Positions 55,779-64,000 of a stretch of DNA of 64,000 bases are shown in pieces. Below the pieces are notes generated by a model, which had not been told where the DNA came from, made no database searches, and saw only the letters and a program-made list of their open reading frames with translations. This stretch comes from Euphorbia lathyris. Lineage: Eukaryota > Streptophyta > Magnoliopsida > Malpighiales > Euphorbiaceae. The translations under genes and the position numbers were made by a program. How positions within the stretch are numbered: position 1 is the first letter of the stretch; every line of letters begins with the position of its first letter. The stretch lies in NCBI RefSeq assembly GCF_963576675.1, contig NC_088912.1, forward strand, positions 13,043,001 to 13,107,000, written 5' to 3'.

Positions 55779-56441
55779 TTGAAATCCACATATTAAAGGT
55801 AGCATCTTTGTGCTGCTGTCTATGACAACAGCAGGCCTGCCTACATAATTTTGGATGTGTTTGAGTCGTTTTATTTTTCCTCATTTTATTTGTATACAAA
55901 ATACGAGTATTCCAAGTTGACCACTAAAAATGATGTATTCTAGAAATGTATCTTGGTCATAGAGTCTCTCTCTTATATAGGATCCAGCCAAGTCCACCGA
56001 AATCTAATCCAAAATATATATTGAGTTGTTATCAGTTATGCTTTTTTTCTATAATATGAAAATAAATTTAAAATTAGAAATAACATATCTAATTAAAATG
56101 TACATATATTATAAATATCATGTTTTTTTAGTGAAAGCTGAGAGTAGAAAATTAAAGTTAACACGCTTAAAACCTTTATAACAACAGATCCCTAATATTA
56201 TTAAAGAAATATTTTAATTAGGTTAACACGCTCAAAACCTTTAAAACAACGGAACCCTAATATTATTAAAGAAATAAAATAAAACAAATTGACAAGATAA
56301 AATAACCCAAAAATCGGGAAAGAAAACAAACAACAACAAAAAAAACATCATAAGAAGCAGGAATATATTTATTTCATAGGGTAATAATAAGAGATGAAAC
56401 ACATTTGTAATGCAAGATTACATAGATGATTGATGAATTGA

Positions 56442-56654
56442 TCAACAATAGCAATGACAGTAAGGCTTTTTGACATGCTTGCAAAATCCACCTTTTGTGC
56501 ATTCAGAACAATAGCTTGTGCAATCTGAATCAACTGAGCAACTTGGTCCATCAGCGTTGCAGCACACAGAAGTAGGAACTATTTCACCCATCACAACCTT
56601 TGGACTCAAAACCATCATAATTGATATCAGAACAAAAATTCCAAACACCTTCAT
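56442..56654 (-). CDS. Small secreted cysteine-rich (defensin-like) peptide, long form
   Basis: This intact 70-residue frame has a signal peptide (MKVFGIFVLISIMMVLSP, KVVMGE) followed by a mature peptide of about 45-47 residues with ten cysteines: VCCNADGPSC, DSDCTSYCSEC, GGFCKHVKKPYCHCYC. The spacing resembles plant defensin-like / knottin peptides, which are secreted and disulphide-bonded. I cannot assign a target or activity. The TATA box is at 56696-56703 and a polyadenylation-type AATAAA follows near 56370 (minus strand). The only clear intact host-type gene in the window. The frame at 56369-56551 overlapping it is a shadow. Confidence 0.75.
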   Translation of the reverse strand: MKVFGIFVLISIMMVLSPKVVMGEIVPTSVCCNADGPSCSVDSDCTSYCSECTKGGFCKHVKKPYCHCYC

Positions 56655-56695
56655 TTTTTACTGTTAGTTACACTTAAATGTCTCTATTGCCTTCT

Positions 56696-56703
56696 TTTTA
56701 TAC
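56696..56703 (-). promoter_or_regulatory. TATA box of the long defensin-like gene
   Basis: TATAAAAA on the minus strand lies 41 bases upstream of the ATG and is conserved with 6527-6534. Confidence 0.65.
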
Positions 56704-56920
56704 TACTATAGCTATTTACAAAAGGAAATTAAATCCTTTTGTTATTGCTAGAAAAGAAACAAAATCCTTTTGTTACTTAATTACTATATATATTCTATTT
56801 TATATGATCTTCTTACCATTACTGCTAAAATATGAAAAATATGTCAATAATTTGTTATTATTCAGTGTATATTTCAAAACATTGATATTAAAATAAAAAT
56901 AAATAAACCAAATAAAAATT

Positions 56921-57442
56921 GGGTAAATTTCAAATAAAACCCTTATGGTTTCACTAATTTTCAGATATAGGACTGTGGTTTACTTTTTGTCAAAACGAGG
57001 ATTGAGGTTTTCAAATTTAGCAAAATATGGACTTTTCCTATTGATACTATTAAAATCACCCCTTGACGACTTCAAAAATGACATACTTTAAGAACTACTA
57101 ATATTCTAAGCAACTTTAATTCTTCAACTTTTTTATTTTGAGATTATTTAGATGATGTTTGGTAAAAAGAGAGAAAATTAATGTTTAGAGAGAGAAAGTT
57201 CCAAAAAAACATGATTTTCGAAAATCGAAAATGTAGTTCCATAGCAAATATGATATTGAACAACTTTAATTCTTAAAAATTTTCATTTTCAGGTAGTTAA
57301 AGATGGTTTTAATAGCATTAATTCAAAAGGTCATTGTTTTATTAAAAGTGCGAAACCTCAATCATTGTTTTGACAAAAAGTAAACCACAGTCATTTATCT
57401 GAAAATTAATGAAACCATAGGGGTTTTATTTGAAATTTACCC
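56921..57442. mobile_element. Mutator MITE with long TIRs (TSD ATAAAAATT)
   Basis: This 522-bp element starts GGGTAAATTTCAAATAAAAC and ends in the inverse of it. The terminal inverted repeats are about 90-95 bp, with few differences. Flanking 9-bp duplications ATAAAAATT lie at 56912-56920 and 57443-57451. No coding capacity. It sits directly upstream of the intact defensin-like gene. Confidence 0.9.
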
Positions 57443-57549
57443 ATAAAAATTCACTACACTTTTGGTTAATTAGTAAAAGGTTGAATACATCAAGCCTGAA
57501 TTGGGCGCAAAAAGACTAAATGTCCTCCTAAATTTTGGAGATGTCTCAC

Positions 57550-59375
57550 TGATGGCTAGTTCCGTTTAGCGTAGTGTTTTCTACGACAAAATGTGTATTA
57601 CGATAAGTGCGTTATGACTATGGATGTGATCTTTCTAAATGCTCTATCTTTACTAGACGTCACTGCTTAGGGGCAAGTGTACCCCATCGTATCAAGTAAT
57701 AATCCAGTTAAGATCGGGTATCGAATCCACGGGATTTATAACTGCAAGTATTAAACGACTCGGTTTTATACGTTATTTAAGCGGTGAATACTTTGAGGTT
57801 GATATGAGGACCAACTACAAACTACTCCTAACTACGGGTGAGGCTAATTTATATAACAAAACTCTATGAAGTGATATGGATGCGATAAGCTATAACTATG
57901 ATAAATAACGACTTCTAATGTTTATACGGTTGATGATTTGCTCTTGCAAAGATGACTATGTGTAGTGTAACCGATCCGTGAAGTACTTAGACTACGTGGT
58001 TCCTAGTCAAGGCGTGTCTAATGCTTGGGACCAGAAATTAGGGCCCGTAAGTTCTATGGCTTGTCAATTCCTACGGTTTCCGGTTTGTCACTTCCGGTAA
58101 GGCAACACCTATATGAATCCCTAAAGATAACCCGAATGGCGTCGGAAATCGCGTTCTCCTACATAATAATCAATTATGAATATCAAAACAAGTAATAAAC
58201 ATCAAGACATATATAGAAAAGAAGATTATGAATCATAAATTATAAATATGGAGAATGTAAATATGAATTACAACCAAGCCTAGTACATAGGATGAGTTCA
58301 AGCTAATTAGCAAGTGAAAAGAGAAGAATCCACCCTCGGAACTAGCTAACCGGACTCAAAGCCGTCTCTTAGGACTTGGATGGTGGAGCTTTCGAGCTTG
58401 GTGCACGGAAATGGAGCGGGACATGGATGGAATTCCGGAATCAACGAACAAGCTCTCAAGATGGAAGAGTTTGGCTATATAAAGCCTAAAAATAAAATCT
58501 AAAACTACAAACAGGAATTACAAGATGTAAGGTGTCTAATGTATATGGTCTCAGCTCTCTAAATGAGTGCTAGTCACTCTTATTTATAGATCAAGCTAGG
58601 GGCAAGATTGTAATTCCAAAAGGTGCAAGCATGGAGGAACATAATTTTGTGCAGAAATCCCATAATATGCCCCGCGTATGGTGGTGTACGCCCTGCGTGT
58701 GTGTGCCCATTCCGTCAGAAATCTCCTGCATGTGGACCAATTCCAGATCTTGTTGTCTCAAACACGCCCCGTGTAGAATGGAATGCGCCTTGCGTGTTTG
58801 AGACTCTGACTCTTTATTGCTTGATTTGGTCCTTTTACGCCGTGCGTAGCTTGAGGCACGCCCTGCGTAAATGAGTCTCTGAACTTTTATGTTGAAGAAT
58901 TCCCTTACACGCCCCGCGTGTAAGGTAGTACGCCCCGCGTAGGGATAGTTGACCCAGGGAGACCATGCAGTCTGACTTTCAGGATTAGGCTAATCATTTC
59001 TGACATGTGTCATACGCCTCGCGTAGGTTGGCATATGCCTCGCGTATGCTGACTAGATTCCGCATGGTGCCTGTGGATAGGGCAATTATTTCTGACTCCA
59101 TGTTTCACGCCCCGCGTAAGGGATGAGGCGCCTCACCTATTGAGTGGATTTTCACTCCTTGCTCGTACCTGAAATACAAATCTCAAGAGCCGAGTTAGCT
59201 TGACGTTTTTATTTCCTAAATTACTCAAAAACAAGGAAAATTAACTGAAAGCGCGGAATTTATTTTTATTCCATTATTTTATTAAAACACTCTATTTTTG
59301 TAATTAAACTTATTTATTTCTTCTAAAATTAACCCATAAATCACGTTAAAAGATAGGGGTAAAATACCCCTATCA
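57550..59375 (-). repeat. Element D 3' LTR
   Basis: It is about 1826 bp with ends TGATG and TATCA on the plus strand, matching the B LTR length. The first ~20 bases (GGCTAGTTCCGTTTAGCG) differ from B's end. TATA (minus) lies at 58581-58588 and the CGCG motif pairs at 58671-59130. The polypurine tract AACCTCCTCGGAC (plus strand) follows at 59376. Confidence 0.88.
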
Positions 59376-60851
59376 AACCTCCTCGGACTTTAAAGTTTTA
59401 CTTGTCCTCAAGTAAAAGAAATCGAAAGACTAGGGATTGAGATTATTAAGAAAAAAACCGTCGGTCGGTTTTACCAAGTGCGTGATTTCAAAGTTAAAGT
59501 TTTATGCAAAGTTTTCGGCAAATACCCACGCAAACAATCGAGTGACCAAAACTTATTTGAAATCTCCATGATCAAAATTAATAGGCAATATTAACGGGGG
59601 TTGATTATATTTTGAGAACCCGATAGTACCTCACCAAGGGATTTCACTCTTACGCTCAAACTTTGGTGGGTCGGTGTTTTAGCACTCTTCTTTGCACTTA
59701 CCCGAGATCACTTTGAGTTTGCATTTTCATCCGGGTTTTTCCTCATATGTTATGGTTTAGACAATATTAAAAAATGAACCCGGAGGGGGGTTGTAATGTG
59801 GGTGGCTTTTTAGTGGTTAATTTTTGAAAACTCGAGTTCAAATACCATTTTGATGATTGCACTGTATTTTATTTCTTTGGCCTTGGTAAGTTTGTGAAAT
59901 ATAACTCGAAATTGCTCGGATGGAGCTTGAGAATGCCTTTTTATTCTTTTATTGTATTCTTATTTTTCTTTTTGTTTTGAGAGCGGCACAAAAACGATCT
60001 CGAGAGCTTGTGGTGTTCACTTATTAAGGCCTTGACTTATTTCGGGTGCAAATTGATTTTGTTGGTATTTAAACAAGAGGAAAAAGAGGGTTAATTGTTA
60101 AAAGGGTGTTGACAAGAAAAGTCGGTTAGTAGGCTCAAGGGGGTTTCCTAGAGGTTGATAAAAACGAGAAAAAATAAATTAAGCAACGAATTAGACTAAG
60201 TGGGTTCGTTTTATCATCTATTGTCATTTTAACCAAAATAGGTGTACTTAACCCGGTATTAGGCGCAAACTCTATGAGTCGAGTGAAGTCAAAGCTCTCG
60301 AAAAATTGTGAAAGAAATAGGGTTCTCGTACGAACTCCTTTAGGCTCAAAATTACCTCACAAAATTTCGGGTTTAAATTGTGTACTATCAAGTCTTCGCT
60401 AAACTTTCAAACATCCCGTTTTTATTTCCGTTTTGAATTTCATTATGGACATGACATGTGGGTTAGGACTCGATGCTTTTGTTTAGTATAAACCTAGACT
60501 TTGCATAAATTCTAGAACTTCAAAATTAAGACTAAAATTTCTTATTAAAACCGATCCTTTGTGTTCCGTCTTTTCATTCTAAGGACAAATAACAGAACTT
60601 TTATTTTATTTCCGAGGGAGGTAGTGTGTCGGAAAAATTTAAAGAATCAATAAATTAGTTTAATTATTTTGTTGTTAATTTGATTTTTATTTATTTTTGT
60701 TTTTGTTAGTGCAAAACAAACTGAAAGTGCGGGGTTGCACGGCCTTCCGCGTTATTAAAATGACGTATATTCCAAGGACGTCGCAAAAGAAGAGAAAAAC
60801 AAAAACAAAAATAAATATGAAATGAAAAATTAGGCCCTTTAAAGTTTGGTC

Positions 60852-61034
60852 CTACGCGAGGCGTGCCCTAGGGGGCGCCCCGCGTAGGAGGTACGTTTTG
60901 AGCTTTTATTGAGCAGAGACTTAAATACGCGGGGCGCAGTAAGAGGGGCGCCCCGCGTGTTCGAGTTTCTGAGCATTCTATGCAAGAAAAAGGAGGATTA
61001 TGCGGGGCGTACAAGGAGGTACGCCCTGTGTGAA
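60852..61034 (-). repeat. Element D motif cluster 3
   Basis: Three inverted CGCG-motif pairs are equivalent to 44579-44760 in B, for example CTACGCGAGGCG ... CGCCCCGCGTAG. Confidence 0.85.
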
Positions 61035-61244
61035 TTTTATTGTTGGTGCAAAATTAAAAACATATTAAAGATAAAATGATTACGAAAATAAAACGACATA
61101 ACATGAAACACAAAAAGTTAGAAATATATTAAAAATAAAAAGGGAAGTACAAGAAAAACAAAAAAGATAACAAAACTAACTACGGAAACATCGAAAATAA
61201 AACGAAAAAGTAAAGAAAACATAAAACACAAAAAGAAATGGAGA

Positions 61245-62428
61245 CTATGGTTGAGGCGGAGGAGGATTGCCGTGGAGGTTGAAATAGGAGGTGAAGGAGT
61301 TGGTGAGGGCATCAAAGCGAGCATCGAGATGGACCCGATCCTCTCGTTGTTGCGGCTCAATGGTGTCAAAGCGGGAGTCAAAATGGGCCCGATCACGACG
61401 TTGGTTATCCTCCAAAATATCCAACCGAGCATAAAGAGAGTTGAAGTCGTGGAGGGGTGGAGGACTAAAATTGAGGCCCATGCTCGAGTCCGAGTCACCT
61501 TCCTCATTGGAGTGGGCCGCCCCCGAAGTTTCACCGGGGCCGAAGTTGGACGCTTAAGAGACTTAAAGGCGTTCTTTTCCACGGGCCGAGGCAAAAGACT
61601 CGGGAGGCGATCAAGAGCAGCTTCACCGAGAGCGGCGAGGGCAAAGATGGTGACGAGGTGGCCAAACCCGAGCTTGGCCCGCTTCTGGATAGGCGTGGAG
61701 TGGAGGTGAGCGGCCACATGGTAGGCGAGGTCATAAGTGAGCCCATTGGCACAACAATAGAGGGCCAACAGCTCATGCTTGTTGACCTTAGTGGACTCGG
61801 ACTTCCCCGAGAAGTAGAATGAGATGAAGCGGTGGAGAAGTTGGAGGATAGTGTCGCGGATGAGAGATGGGCGGAGGTTGGAAATATCGTAATCCTCGGA
61901 CCCGGTGATGGAGGTGCAAAATTCATGAGCGGAAATGCCAAAGGGCCAATGGGATATGCCTCCCTCCGCTTGGTAAGTGAAATGGTGTTGGAGCCACTGA
62001 GTGTCAATGGAGAAGGGACAGTTATGAAGGCGGAAGTTGAAGAGGGCGGCTCCGGGGACGTTGTTGGAGGTGAGAGTGGTGTAGAACTCCACCACTAGTG
62101 ACGGGTACACCCGCCGATGCGTAGAATAGAGATCGTACCAACCGAGGGTGCGGAGGCGAGCTTCGAAGGGAGTGCCGAGATCATAGTGATCAAGCATGCT
62201 ATCCGAAATGTATGGAAGCTCCTTGACCATGGCAGCGCAAAGATCTTCATACCTTTGGGCCTCCTCCTCGGTTAGGAGATGAAAAGGGGCCCGGTATTGG
62301 CGGGTGAGTGGTGGAGTTCCCTCCCGTTCGGGAGGTGGAGGTGATTGTCGGTTTTATGCGGAACGGGAAGACCGGGCCCGAGTGGACCGTGGGGGATGCA
62401 TGTCGGCGGTTTGCTTTCGCCTAACCAT
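61245..62428 (-). pseudogene. Element D ORF2, one stop and one frameshift
   Basis: It is closely similar to B ORF2 from ATG 62428 to the end NPPPPQP at 61245. TAA replaces the Gln codon after RSA near 62355, and a one-base loss in the Pro/Gly region near 61540 shifts the frame after KRPTS. The family core (LGWYDLYSTHRR, VVEFYTTLTS, LHRFISFYFSGK) is intact. It is inactive, unlike the B copy. Confidence 0.8.
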
Positions 62429-62567
62429 AGTGTGATGTGAGGGGTTGAGAGAGTGTGGAGGAAGGTTGTGAGAAGGTTGAGGGAGTTGTGAGGAAGAAGG
62501 AGGAGAAAAGGAGGGGTTTATATATGGGAGAAGTGGGGAATCCAAGTAAAACTCGGATTCCCAGAGG

Positions 62568-62748
62568 GGCACGCGGGGCGTGAAGGGGCCACGCCACGCG
62601 TATCCTTCCCCCTGATCGTTATTAACGCAAAAATGGCATGGTACGCGGGGCGTGAAAGGAGGCATGCCTCGCGTATCATGCCTCCTGCCCCTTTTTGATG
62701 GAAAAAGGGGTGGAGACGCGGGGTGTACATGGGGATACGCCCCGCGTA
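62568..62748 (-). promoter_or_regulatory. Element D motif cluster 2 upstream of internal TATA (62517-62524)
   Basis: Three inverted pairs are equivalent to 42858-43036 in B. On the minus strand the TATA box TATATAAA follows and then the CT-rich leader to 62428. Confidence 0.8.
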
Positions 62749-63085
62749 AGAGGAGGAAGTCAAAGGATTTTTTTCAGTTTTTTTTGAGCAATTTTCTGAT
62801 TTTTTAATTTTATGGTTTAATGAGTTTTTAATTGATTTTATGATTTTTATGTTTATTTATTAATTCTTTTTAATATTTGTGTGTTATTAAATTGTAATTA
62901 AGGGGGTAGTTAATACAAAATTTATTGTGGAGGGAAGTTGAAGGTTTGAATTTTGAAAAGATGGAGGTTGATTGGATGGAAGAGGAGGTGGAGTGTGGAA
63001 GTGGGAAAGGAGTATGGGGAAGAGGAGTGATGGGAAGTTAGGAGAAAAAGCTGCCATGGGGAGTTGTGATTCACAACTCCCCGAG

Positions 63086-63235
63086 GATACGCGAGGCGTG
63101 CCCTGGGGCACGTCCCGCGTGTCCTCCCACGTGGCGTTTATTAAATGCTAAAGCGTACGCGGGGCTTGGTAGGAGGGGCGTCCCGCGTAACGTGTCTTTA
63201 ATTTCGTGGGGCGTACTGGGTTGTACGTCCCGCGT
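63086..63235 (-). repeat. Element D motif cluster 1
   Basis: Inverted pairs are equivalent to 42333-42509 in B, such as ATACGCGAGGCGTG ... ACGTCCCGCGTGTC. Confidence 0.8.
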
Positions 63236-63477
63236 GTTTAAGAATTTTTGGATTATCACTGGGATTTGATTTTCTTTTAATTTATGAAAAATAAAAATAA
63301 AAATAAAAATACAAATACAGATAGAAATAAAAAAATAAAAAAGAAAATAGAATGAAAATAAAAGCCAAAATAAAATCAAACAAAACAAGTTTATAATACA
63401 TATAAATAAGAGGTTCGAGAAATTCAAACCAATGCTACATTTAGAGTCGAAGTAGCTCGACTTTCTCGTGCGGCGGC

Positions 63478-64000
63478 TTAATGTAGGTTGTCCGAGTTGG
63501 AACTTGACGGGTCCGAACTTCCACTATTCATGAGCGTTATCGCCTGTCATGATTCCCGATTTTTGCCCCGCGGATTTTGTTCGGTGTTTGTCGGGAGGGT
63601 TCCTAGTGGCCTTTCTTTCTGCTGACGGTTCAGATGGGCTACCTGGCGGCTAAGATCCCTGCAAAACACCTCGCTATCGGAAAGACGGGTTAATATATCC
63701 TTCAACAAAGACGTGACCGATTGGCCATGTACATTGTCGGGAGGTGGAGCGTTCCGATTACCGGGCATGGTTTGTGATTGCCCGAGCTCGTTTTCCCGAT
63801 ATTCTTGCTCAAAGCCGGATGGGGGCCTCAACACGTTATTATTATTGCCATATGACAAGTTCGGGTGTTGGTACCGAGGCCGCCAACCGCTGTTATTATT
63901 ATTGTGGTAGTGATAGGAGTTCGGATTAGGATTATACCTTAGATTGCCTCCTACATAACTTACACTCTCGATGTCGCCGGCGAAAGGGCTACCGGCTTGG
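63478..64000 (-). pseudogene. Element D gag, C-terminal part (runs off window)
   Basis: It encodes the Asn/His-rich tail and SLLKDILTRLSDSEVFCRDL as in B gag. A TGA near 63549 interrupts the frame before QAITLMNSGSSDPSS, and the end is TAA at 63478-63480. The N-terminal part lies beyond the window. Confidence 0.8.

Larger units (their letters stand above)
56040..56850 (-). repeat. Duplicated gene segment (copy 2), inverted relative to 6390-7075
   Basis: It includes promoter, coding sequence and downstream region of the defensin-like gene. The similarity includes AAAATAGAATATATATAGTA upstream and TTTTATTTCTTTAATAATAT downstream (both minus strand). Confidence 0.8.
57550..64000 (-). mobile_element. 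Element D: second copy of the element B family, reversed, cut by window end
   Basis: On the minus strand it matches element B from gag (B about 41516) to the 3' LTR. It carries the same ORF2, three motif clusters, internal TATA box and non-coding tail. The left target-site flank is CTCAC (57545-57549), but the partner lies outside the window, so the insertion cannot be verified by TSD here. Confidence 0.88.

Noticed and set aside
58623..58874. 81-83 codon frames in LTRs of B and D (46735-46986, 58623-58874, 39136-39333)
   Set aside because: They are created by the CGCG motifs (Arg/Ala/Pro/Gly codons) inside LTR U3 and are not a gene.
1..64000. tRNA or rRNA genes
   Set aside because: I found no cloverleaf-compatible A/B box pair apart from the SINE-like one at 2460-2566, and no rRNA sequence.

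Overview
The window looks like nuclear DNA of a eudicot plant. It has AT-rich intergenic sequence, plant LTR retrotransposons with a tRNA-Asp primer site, Mutator-type (FAR1/MULE) transposon genes, and decayed fragments of plant families (SINAT, type I MADS, ERF, UGT, AHL). I see no bacterial features. The only intact host-type gene I can defend is a small secreted cysteine-rich (defensin-like) peptide gene at 56442-56654 (-). A shorter paralogue lies at 6597-6767 (+).

Region 1 (1-11.2 kb) is a gene graveyard. It holds remnants of a zinc-binding exon, an Mgamma MADS box, a coiled-coil protein, a SINAT E3 ligase, an ARM-repeat protein and an AP2/ERF domain. It also holds a SINE, the short defensin-like gene, a solo LTR (TSD GTAAC) and a TRIM. 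Region 2 (11.2-20.8 kb) is a decayed ULP-carrying MULE: FAR1/MULE/SWIM transposase (+), a small coiled-coil ORF (-) and a locus with two Ulp1-like cysteine-protease domains (-). A 783-bp Mutator-type element (9-bp TSD) is inserted beside it.

Region 3 (21.5-51.3 kb) is a three-level nest of LTR retrotransposons inside an older LTR fragment, and every level is confirmed by target-site duplications. Element A (22597-51190, minus, TSD ACAAC) is hit by element B (25849-48056, plus, TSD AGCAG). B's 5' LTR is hit by element C (26519-39218, plus, TSD ATGGG). C is an Athila-like Ty3/gypsy element with gag-protease-RT-RNaseH-integrase and two further ORFs. B has gag and one extra ORF but no pol. A has one long ORF. 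The extra ORFs of A, B and C appear to be members of one protein family.

Region 4 (51.3-57.5 kb) has a UGT pseudogene, an AHL fragment next to a three-unit ~260-bp tandem repeat, the intact defensin-like gene and a Mutator MITE. Region 5 (57.55-64 kb) is element D, a second copy of B in reverse orientation, cut by the window edge.

The most unusual signal is a system of paired, GC-rich, near-palindromic motifs. In B/D the motif is ACGCGGGGCGT: six pairs in the LTR and three triplets of inverted pairs around the extra ORF. C has different motifs in equivalent places. The clusters tend to sit just upstream of TATA boxes, including internal ones followed by CT-rich leaders and the extra ORFs. 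This suggests that these ORFs have their own promoters with a family-specific cis-regulatory code.
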